Source: Chloroflexota bacterium (lineage in GTDB: Bacteria; Chloroflexota; Anaerolineae; Anaerolineales; E44-bin32). Taken from it: a stretch of DNA of 44,477 bases. The stretch spans positions 1-44,477 of the forward strand of contig JADFRQ010000020.1 of the NCBI GenBank assembly GCA_022561215.1. The letters are read 5' to 3'. This document shows, one piece after another, positions 26,478 through 33,025 of this stretch (positions within the stretch are counted from its first letter, which is position 1; the number at the start of each line of letters is the position of its first letter). The position numbers were made by a program, and so were the translations under genes. The notes beneath the pieces are model-generated. The model searched no databases and was not told where the DNA came from. It worked only from the letters and a program-made list of their open reading frames with translations.

Positions 26478-26867
26478 ATGAAAAGGACGAAAATTAAAAA
26501 GGATCAATCACAATCGAATAGGAAGAAAATACTCGTGGTTGATGATGCCGAACATTTCCGCATGAAAATATCACGGACCCTGGATGACGCTGGGTATAAA
26601 GTGTTCCAGGCTAGAAGCGGTATCGAAGCGGTACACGCCGCCAATGCCAACCGGCCCGACATGGTGATCATGGATGTCGCCATCAATGGTCTTGACGCCC
26701 TGCGTGAAATCAAAGCGTTGGATCCTGATGCCCGAATAATTATGATCTCGCGACTTGGACAAGAGCACTCGATCCTCGATGCCTTCGAATCCGGAGCGGA
26801 AGATTTTCTGCTAAAGGCCCTCGATGTCGAGAGTATGCTTTCGGAACTCTCAAGGACTTTGACCTAA
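26478..26867 (+). CDS. Single-domain response regulator (CheY-like)
   Basis: From the ATG at 26478 it is a 129-residue receiver domain with a short basic N-terminal tail. The acidic pair Asp22-Asp23 (VVDDAE), phosphoacceptor Asp66 (VIMDVAING), Ser91 (MISR) and Lys113 are present. The usual Lys-Pro pair reads Lys-Ala (LLKAL), and the conserved MPxxDG turn after the phosphosite is altered to AINGLD. It has no output domain. It may relay phosphate from the upstream kinase, but this is inference. Confidence 0.85.
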   Translation: MKRTKIKKDQSQSNRKKILVVDDAEHFRMKISRTLDDAGYKVFQARSGIEAVHAANANRPDMVIMDVAINGLDALREIKALDPDARIIMISRLGQEHSILDAFESGAEDFLLKALDVESMLSELSRTLT

Positions 26868-26889
26868 TTCATCGATGTTCGAGACCCGC

Positions 26890-26910
26890 GACTAATCCAG
26901 AATATTAGTC
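26890..26910 (+). terminator. Weak hairpin after the receiver gene
   Basis: GACTAAT (26890-26896) pairs exactly with ATTAGTC (26904-26910) across a 7-base loop, 23 bases after the receiver stop. The stem is AT-rich, and only a short T stretch follows (AACCTTT). It could mark the 3' end of the transcript but is weak. Confidence 0.25.
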
Positions 26911-27057
26911 AACCTTTCGTGAACAAGATCTTCCTCGAGCCAGTGTAATGATTCCACTCAGTTGTGAGTTGAGTTCACTGACGCAGGCGTAACCATGAGG
27001 GGATCTCCATACGATGGTGCTCCAACGGGTGAGAATATAGTGAAACGTGTGCTGGCA

Positions 27058-27232
27058 GGGGGCTGTCCCAAAAGGGTATAACAGATCTGGCATCGATTGA
27101 TTCCTAAAGTTGCTCGGTAATTATCTCAGGTGTACGGGCAACCGGCCGGTTGCCCGTACACCTGGCCAGTCGCCCCCACGGCCGATTCTCGTTGAGGGAA
27201 CATCACCAGAAAGAGCTTTTGGGACAGCCCCC
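27058..27232. mobile_element. MITE-like element, 175 bp, with 17-bp terminal inverted repeats
   Basis: GGGGGCTGTCCCAAAAG at 27058-27074 is the perfect reverse complement of 27216-27232. Between them lies a perfect 38-bp palindrome whose centre (27146/27147) nearly coincides with the centre of the element. There is no transposase frame, so this is a non-autonomous element. Ends of the GGGG-CTGTCCCAAAA kind are seen in several insertion-sequence families; the family here is not determined. No clear target-site duplication is visible in the flanks. It lies between convergent genes. Confidence 0.7.
27128..27165. repeat. Perfect 38-bp palindrome inside the MITE-like element
   Basis: The left arm CAGGTGTACGGGCAACCGG (27128-27146) is followed with no loop by its exact reverse complement (27147-27165). 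The sequence style resembles the abundant bacterial palindromes built on GTAGGGGC...GCCCCTAC. It can form a cruciform or a very stable RNA hairpin. No T-run follows, so a simple terminator role is unlikely. Confidence 0.85.
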
Positions 27233-27489
27233 AACACAAAAAACGCTAATTAAATGGGACATAATTCGCAATCTTGCACACATCAATCGATCTCAACTTA
27301 TCACTGCCGGCCCGGGTTGCCGAGTTGAAACAGCCTAACCTGCGAAATTGCGTTTCCCTACCAGAGGTTGGCAATCCAACGGATTGCTTAAACCCCGGAA
27401 TTGTTTATTAAACAGAACCGCAAGACCCCCGCCCTCGGGTGAGTGGACCGCGTCCTGCACCATATCCAGGATCTCTACCGCGCACTGCT

Positions 27490-28590
27490 CTAATCAGCAG
27501 GTCGTATGATTCTCGAAAAACGGTTTATGTCACGATCATCAATGCGGTGAAAAATTTCATATTGGGGTGGTGAGATGGAAATATTGGCTTCCGTGAGTGC
27601 ATTGTAGATGGCTGAATTAACGCGATCGAACATCCTGCGGGTATCAAAAAATGAATCGAGCCACCAACGAACCCGAAAGACCATCGCTGAATCGCCAAAG
27701 CGCAAAAACAAGGCTTCCACCTTCTTATCGCGCAGTACCCCCTCAACCTCTCGCACGGCGTCAATAATCGTACTACGTGCAAGATCGATATCGGTACCGT
27801 AATCTATCCCCAGCTCAATTTGTATGCGGTATTGCGTGTCGGGTCGACTGTAATTAATGATCATACTCTTGCCTATTACGGCATTGGGGATGATCACCGA
27901 TCGATTATCGCGTGTGCGGATTCTGGTACTGCGCAAGCCTATATCGATTACGTCTCCCCAAGCATCCAACTCCTGTATTTGAATACGATCGCCAATCAGA
28001 TAAGGGCGATCAAACATGATCAGAAAGCCGCTGAACATGTCCTCCAGGGCGGATTGCGCAGCAAAGGCAATTGCCAACGAACTTACACCTAGTGTGGCAA
28101 GCAAGGCGCTCACATCGGTAAATCGTCCTAGCAGGCTCACCGAAGCGATGGAAATCACAATGATCAGTGCGATGCGCCGCAAAAATGGCAGCATTTGGGC
28201 CACCAGGTTCATTTCCGTTTTTTCAGTGAGCGATTCGCCATACCAATCAAAAAGCCCGGAGACAAGGCGAACGATAAAAAAGGATCCAATCAAGAAGTAC
28301 AGAACAAATAGAACGCTGTCAACGCTGGCAACCCACGCAGAGGGTATAAAATCAAGCCTGCTTATCCCAAAATCAAATGCGGCGACAATTACCAGCCAAT
28401 GCAGCGGCCCCAGGATAGTTCTCAAAACCATGTCATCGAGCGTGGATTCAGTCATACCCACGATCCTGCGTAAGCCGCGACCCACGATAAGACTTACCAA
28501 TCTGCGTCCGAGAACCACTGCTATGGCAAAGATGAGCAGCGACACCCACAGGTTGTTCCATTGCTCTGGCGTTATTTCGGTGAGATTCAC
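27490..28590 (-). CDS. Small-conductance mechanosensitive channel, MscS family
   Basis: The GTG at 28590 sits just after a strong AGGAGG and gives a 366-residue protein starting (M)NLTEITPEQWNNLW. Several hydrophobic helices precede the pore helix and beta-domain signature LGVSSLAIAFAAQSALEDMFSG...RPYLIGDRIQI. A soluble alpha-beta C-terminal domain follows (IELGIDYGTDIDLAR, FLRFGDSAMVFRVRWW). Such channels release solutes on osmotic downshock. A 29-codon upstream extension is open but crosses the ribosome-binding site. A good promoter lies at 28648-28677. Confidence 0.92.
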   Translation of the reverse strand: MNLTEITPEQWNNLWVSLLIFAIAVVLGRRLVSLIVGRGLRRIVGMTESTLDDMVLRTILGPLHWLVIVAAFDFGISRLDFIPSAWVASVDSVLFVLYFLIGSFFIVRLVSGLFDWYGESLTEKTEMNLVAQMLPFLRRIALIIVISIASVSLLGRFTDVSALLATLGVSSLAIAFAAQSALEDMFSGFLIMFDRPYLIGDRIQIQELDAWGDVIDIGLRSTRIRTRDNRSVIIPNAVIGKSMIINYSRPDTQYRIQIELGIDYGTDIDLARSTIIDAVREVEGVLRDKKVEALFLRFGDSAMVFRVRWWLDSFFDTRRMFDRVNSAIYNALTEANISISPPQYEIFHRIDDRDINRFSRIIRPAD

Positions 28591-28647
28591 ATGACACCTC
28601 CTGGAATTTGGTTGAACGATTATATGTTTCCGTGCTGAATGGATGGA

Positions 28648-28677
28648 ATTATAGTGAACTATAAGCCTGAATAGCAA
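28648..28677 (-). promoter_or_regulatory. Sigma-70 promoter of mscS with overlapping palindrome
   Basis: On the minus strand a TTGCTA (-35, 28672-28677) and a perfect TATAAT (-10, 28648-28653) are separated by 18 bases, about 58 bases ahead of the GTG. TTATAGT-GA-ACTATAA (28649-28664), a perfect inverted repeat with 7-base arms, overlaps the -10 and spacer and could be an operator. The operator role is inference. Confidence 0.6.
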
Positions 28678-28885
28678 AAACCTTTTTCAGACTTTTTCTA
28701 ACCGGTTGTTTTGCGTGTGGCGCAGCATAGGCTGGGTAACGGGGAAGGCCCCACAGCCGCAGCAAGCTGCTGGCATCATCCCAAAAAAAAGGCAAGATGG
28801 GGAGGAGGCCGCCCCCAAACCCCCGCATGCCACTCACTCCTGCAACAAGCCAGGAGCATCCAGGCTACTATCCTATAAATTCGAG

Positions 28886-28936
28886 TTGACCAGTAATTTT
28901 CTGTATGCTAGACTTAGACTACCGACCGGTCGGTAG
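28886..28936 (+). promoter_or_regulatory. Promoter and TetR operator of the beta-oxidation operon
   Basis: TTGACC (28886-28891), a 17-base spacer, and TAGACT (28909-28914) form a good sigma-70 promoter. Directly after it lies a perfect 18-bp palindrome, CTACCGACCGGTCGGTAG (28919-28936), covering the expected transcription start and reaching close to the tetR ATG at 28946. The motif closely resembles the TACCGACCG-type site reported for the Thermus regulator PfmR. It is the likely binding site of the adjacent TetR protein, giving autorepression. The other 28591-28885 bases hold no gene I can support. Confidence 0.75.
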
Positions 28937-28945
28937 GTAAACGTT

Positions 28946-29518
28946 ATGGATAGAACGGACGTATTGGAGGCTGCCGCGCAGTTATTCCGCCAGAAGGGTT
29001 ATGCAGCCACATCGATGCAGGATATCGCCGCGGCTGTTGATCTCCAAAAGGCAAGCTTATACCATCACGTTGAAAGCAAACAAGATATTCTTTTCTCTCT
29101 GCTCGAACAAGCACTCGATATGCTGATTTCAGACATGCGCCCCGTCGTTGATTCCGATCTTTCGCCGAAGGAAAAACTGCAGCTCGCAATGCAGGTTTAT
29201 GTGGGTAGGCTTACGATCGACGCCAATCTTGCCGCCGTGCTCCTTTTTGAGCATCGCAACCTAGATCAAAAATTGCGCGAACGCCACAATATTCGCCGTG
29301 ATCGTTATGAGGCGTTGTGGCAAATGATTATTGCCGAGGGAGTTAAGGCTGGCGTCTTCCGGCCTGTTGATGTTCGCATTGCTACCTTTGCGATTCTTGG
29401 CGTGCAAAATTGGATGATTACGTGGTACCGTGAGTCCGGGAGATTAAGTGCACTCGAGTTGGCGGATAACTTTTCGGAACTCTTTTTGTCGGGTTTGATG
29501 GTCCAAAAGAAAGCTTAA
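28946..29518 (+). CDS. TetR-family transcriptional regulator of fatty-acid degradation
   Basis: A 190-residue protein. The N-terminal helix-turn-helix reads DVLEAAAQLFRQKGYAATSMQDIAAAVDLQKASLYHHVESKQDIL (about residues 5-50), typical of TetR/AcrR. A helical ligand-binding domain follows. The gene begins the beta-oxidation operon, ten bases after a perfect palindromic operator, and its stop lies two bases before the next gene. Similar regulators bind acyl-CoA or CoA thioesters and release DNA. The ligand here is inferred to be an acyl-CoA. Confidence 0.93.
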   Translation: MDRTDVLEAAAQLFRQKGYAATSMQDIAAAVDLQKASLYHHVESKQDILFSLLEQALDMLISDMRPVVDSDLSPKEKLQLAMQVYVGRLTIDANLAAVLLFEHRNLDQKLRERHNIRRDRYEALWQMIIAEGVKAGVFRPVDVRIATFAILGVQNWMITWYRESGRLSALELADNFSELFLSGLMVQKKA

Positions 29519-29520
29519 CC

Positions 29521-30582
29521 ATGTTGCAAACATCTGTCACTGTTCATCATTCATTCAACGCCGCGCGTGTTTACCGCATCCCCCTCGAACTTTTTCCTGG
29601 TCTGTCGGGCTATGCGCATCTTGTTTTCGCCGATGACTACGCCGTGTTAATCGATGTTGGATCAGGGGTCGGCTACAGCAATGAACATTTGGAAGCCGGG
29701 CTCAAGCAAATCAGGGAGAATTTTGGGGAAAATGCAGACTGGGAATCCCTTACCCACGTGCTCATCACGCATGCGCATATTGACCACTTTGGCGGATTGC
29801 GTTATGTGCGCAAGCGGACGACCGCGCTGCTTGGCGTGCATAAACTCGACTTGCGCGTGCTCACAGGTTATGAAGAACGATTAAGAATCGTGGCCCATCG
29901 TCTAACGGAATATTTAATTGAAGCGGGCGTTTCAAGCGATGAACGCCAGGATATCATGGACCTTTACCTGCTAAACAAACATTTGTTCGAATCGGTCGAG
30001 GTTGACTTTACCTATGATGAAGCCGATATGCAAGTGGGTCCATTACGCTTGACGCATGTCCCCGGCCATTGTCCGGGGCAGGTAGTCCTGCAAATTGACG
30101 ATCTATTGTTTAGTGCGGATCACATTCTCAAAGATACCACCCCTCATCAGGCCCCCGAACAACTTAGCATGAATACCGGCTTGGGGCATTATCTCGAATC
30201 TCTGGAAAAAATTCGACCGCTTGCTCGATCAGTTCGCATTTCCTTTGGCGGGCACGAAGATCCGATTATTGATTTAGAGAAGCGTATTGACGAAATTGTG
30301 GGTATGCACAGCGACAGGTTGGCCGCAGTCCTGAAGCTGCTCGAAAGGCCACTGACCATTGCCGATATTTCGAATAACTTATTCCCCAAGGCCGAGGGCT
30401 ATCATGTCCTTCTGGCGCTGGAAGAAGCGGGTGCCCATATCGAATACTTGGCACAACGCGGCTACTTGTCCATCCTTAATCTTGATGACATGCAGCCGAA
30501 CCGCGCGGTGCCGATCATTTATCGGCGGCGCTCTGCTCAATTTGTACGCATAATCGGAGCAAAAGAATATCTAATAAATTGA
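29521..30582 (+). CDS. Metallo-beta-lactamase-fold hydrolase
   Basis: A 353-residue protein with the MBL metal motif THAHIDHFGG (His84, His86, Asp88, His89), the further metal histidines in HVPGHCPGQ and SADHIL, and a C-terminal winged-helix region (about residues 265-325, LTIADISNNLFPKA). The latter is like that of LACTB2-type hydrolases. It starts two bases after the tetR stop. In this operon a thioesterase-like role on acyl-CoA or a related ester is plausible but unproven. Confidence 0.88.
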   Translation: MLQTSVTVHHSFNAARVYRIPLELFPGLSGYAHLVFADDYAVLIDVGSGVGYSNEHLEAGLKQIRENFGENADWESLTHVLITHAHIDHFGGLRYVRKRTTALLGVHKLDLRVLTGYEERLRIVAHRLTEYLIEAGVSSDERQDIMDLYLLNKHLFESVEVDFTYDEADMQVGPLRLTHVPGHCPGQVVLQIDDLLFSADHILKDTTPHQAPEQLSMNTGLGHYLESLEKIRPLARSVRISFGGHEDPIIDLEKRIDEIVGMHSDRLAAVLKLLERPLTIADISNNLFPKAEGYHVLLALEEAGAHIEYLAQRGYLSILNLDDMQPNRAVPIIYRRRSAQFVRIIGAKEYLIN

Positions 30583-30628
30583 TCATGCCCTTGCGAATAA
30601 GGAGATAGGCTCGCGTTACCTGCGCGAA

Positions 30629-31738
30629 TTGCTCGAGGAGGCAAAGCTGTATTCTTTTAATCCCACCGAGGAACAAATGATGCTTATTGATTCCGTGAGG
30701 CGATTTGCGGAGAATGAGCTTCGTCCCATGGCGCATGATGCCGATGAAAATCGGGAACTGCCCGCGCAACTCGTGGAAAAGGGGTGGCAGCTTGGAATTG
30801 TGCAGGCGAGCATCCCTGAGCAATATGGCGGATTCGGTGAACGATCGGCAGTGACAGGTGTGCTGGCGGCGGAAGAGCTCGCCTGGGGCGATTTGGCCGC
30901 TGCAATAGCAATCATGACGCCAGGGTTGTACGTCCTGCCAATCCTGCTCGGGGGAACGGAAAAACAAAAGGAATCTTTGATCTCCACGGCAATCGGCAGC
31001 AATTGGAAACCTTTTGTAAGCGCCATCATTGAACCGCAGTTCGATTTTTCGCCGCTAAAGATGCAAACTACCGCGATTCGAACCGATCAAGGCTACACAT
31101 TGCAAGGCAAGAAAGTGATGGTTCCTTTTGCAGAGAAGGCCGAATCTTTCCTCGTTTTTGCCAACCTCGATGAGACTCTGCAGGCCTTTGTTATCTCGCC
31201 GGAAAATAAAGGATTGAAGATTGGGGAACGGGAGGCTTTGCTCGGAATCCAGGCCCTGCCGACTTTTGAGTTATCGCTGAACGCAGTTTCCGTTCCCTTC
31301 GAAGCCCGCATAGGTGGCGAAGACGGATTTGATGCCCAAAACATAATTAGCGCTTCCAATGTCGCCATTGCAGCTCTTGGGGTTGGATTGAGCCGCGCCG
31401 CTTACGAGTTTGCACTCGATTATGCCAAGGAGCGCGAAGCATTTGGTGGACCCATCGCCCAGAAGCAATCGATCGCATTCATGTTGGCGGAAATGGCGAC
31501 GGAAATCGAGGCCATCCGCTTGATGGTTTGGGAGGCGGCCTGGATGTTGGATAACAGCAAGGATGCATTTCAGGCGGCTTACCTGGCCCTAACAGGCGCT
31601 TCTGACATGGCGATGATGGTTACCGATCGCGCGGTTCAGATTCTAGGGGGACATGGATATATTCGCGATTATCCCGTGGAACGATGGATGCGTAATGGAC
31701 GCGGGATCCCTAATTTCCTGGGAATGGCGATCGTCTGA
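30629..31738 (+). CDS. Acyl-CoA dehydrogenase subunit lacking the catalytic glutamate
   Basis: Acyl-CoA dehydrogenase fold: helical N-domain, beta middle domain, helical C-domain with KEREAFGGPIAQKQSIAFMLAEMA (FAD-binding Arg, Phe, Gln) and QILGGHGYIRDYPVERWMR. The usual YEGT carrying the catalytic Glu is replaced by NFLGM (Leu364 at the Glu position), and the protein stops a few residues later. The middle-domain TE.xAGSD motif is also missing. The start is uncertain: TTG at 30629, or CTG at 30647 after GAGGAG. It probably works with the next gene product. Confidence 0.88.
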   Translation: MLEEAKLYSFNPTEEQMMLIDSVRRFAENELRPMAHDADENRELPAQLVEKGWQLGIVQASIPEQYGGFGERSAVTGVLAAEELAWGDLAAAIAIMTPGLYVLPILLGGTEKQKESLISTAIGSNWKPFVSAIIEPQFDFSPLKMQTTAIRTDQGYTLQGKKVMVPFAEKAESFLVFANLDETLQAFVISPENKGLKIGEREALLGIQALPTFELSLNAVSVPFEARIGGEDGFDAQNIISASNVAIAALGVGLSRAAYEFALDYAKEREAFGGPIAQKQSIAFMLAEMATEIEAIRLMVWEAAWMLDNSKDAFQAAYLALTGASDMAMMVTDRAVQILGGHGYIRDYPVERWMRNGRGIPNFLGMAIV

Positions 31739-31762
31739 ACAGAAAAATTGGAGCCTATAGGT

Positions 31763-32986
31763 ATGATTAATTTCGAGACGCCAAATTCGATAAAGGATAT
31801 GGTCACCATGGTGCAGAGCGTCGCGGAGAATATGATGCGTCCTGTATCCCGGTATTATGACGATCAGGAACATGAAGTCCCCTGGGACTACATCAATTTT
31901 ATGCATAATGCGCTGAAGCAAATGGAGGGCGTTGGTGGCCCCAACGATTCGAGCGGTGAAGCGCCAAAAATACAATACCAACGGCTGGCGGTTATGATCG
32001 AAATTTTATCCTGGGGTGATACCGGCCTTTACTTGAGTACGCCAGTTGGCCTATTGGGAGCCGCCGCCGTGCGCGCCACAGGAACCGACGAACAAAAGAA
32101 GCGGTTTCTGTCCCGAATACTGGCTGATAAACCCGTTATCGACGCCATGGCAATGACCGAAGCGCACGCAGGATCTGAAATGCCGGCGCAAACCAGGACG
32201 ACGGCCGTGTTGGATGGGGATGAGTGGGTTCTAAATGGTGAAAAAATCTTTGTCACCGGCGGGCATAAGGCGTTGGTCGATACCGACGGATTCGTTGTCG
32301 TTTGGGCGACCATTGATCCCTCCGCGGGCCGCGCTGGCGTGCGGCCGTTTGTCGTAGAAGCGGGGACACCGGGCTGCAAGGTAACCAAATTAGAGAAGAA
32401 ACTTGGGATCCGAGCCAGCGATACGGCGTCAATTGTTTTTCAAGATTGCAGAATCCCGTTTGATAATATATTGGGAAATCCAGAGATAAAGCAAAAAACA
32501 ACGAAAGGATTCAAGGGGGCAATGGCGACGTTTGATGCCAGCAGACCTTTTGTCGCCGCATCGGCTCTCGGAATCGCACGTGCCGCATTGGAATTTCTCA
32601 AGGATAAACTTGCGGAAGAAAATATAGAAATCCGTTATGGATTGTCACGCGCATTGCTCACAAACATGGAGAGCGAAATTATCGATATGGAAGTGATGCT
32701 GCGCTCGGCATGGTTGTTGACTCTGAAATCAGTCTGGATGATGGACGAGGGGATCGCCAACACAACGGAAGCATCCATGGCCAAAATTCGTGCGGGCGAT
32801 GTGGTAGTGAAGATCACGCAGAAAACACTCGAACTACTTGGGCCGCTGGGTTACTCCAAAGAACATTTGCCCGAGAAATGGTTCCGTGATGCAAAAATCA
32901 ACGACCTTTACGAGGGCACCGGCCAAATCAATCGATTAATCGTCGCCCGCAGGATATTGGGTTACTCACGTCACGAACTGAGCTGA
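31763..32986 (+). CDS. Acyl-CoA dehydrogenase subunit with the catalytic glutamate
   Basis: About 407 residues from the ATG at 31763 (GGAG nine bases upstream; a TTG at 31748 is the alternative). The middle domain has AMTEAHAGSEMPAQTRTTAV and WVLNGEKIFVTGGHKA, the flavin-ring and substrate side. The C-terminus keeps DLYEGTGQINRLIVARRIL with catalytic Glu384. The FAD-binding R..FG..Q.Q stretch is degenerate (DKLAEENIEIRYGLSRALL), exactly the part retained by the upstream subunit. The two look complementary. The product introduces the alpha-beta double bond in acyl-CoA. Confidence 0.9.
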   Translation: MINFETPNSIKDMVTMVQSVAENMMRPVSRYYDDQEHEVPWDYINFMHNALKQMEGVGGPNDSSGEAPKIQYQRLAVMIEILSWGDTGLYLSTPVGLLGAAAVRATGTDEQKKRFLSRILADKPVIDAMAMTEAHAGSEMPAQTRTTAVLDGDEWVLNGEKIFVTGGHKALVDTDGFVVVWATIDPSAGRAGVRPFVVEAGTPGCKVTKLEKKLGIRASDTASIVFQDCRIPFDNILGNPEIKQKTTKGFKGAMATFDASRPFVAASALGIARAALEFLKDKLAEENIEIRYGLSRALLTNMESEIIDMEVMLRSAWLLTLKSVWMMDEGIANTTEASMAKIRAGDVVVKITQKTLELLGPLGYSKEHLPEKWFRDAKINDLYEGTGQINRLIVARRILGYSRHELS

Positions 32987-33025
32987 AGCATATTCACCAG
33001 CTGTTGCAGGAAAGGCACGCCATCC

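Noticed and set aside
27371-27387. A hairpin (GCAATCC-AAC-GGATTGC) as terminator of mscS
   Set aside because: The stem is short, there is no T-run on the minus strand, and it lies about 100 bases beyond the stop.
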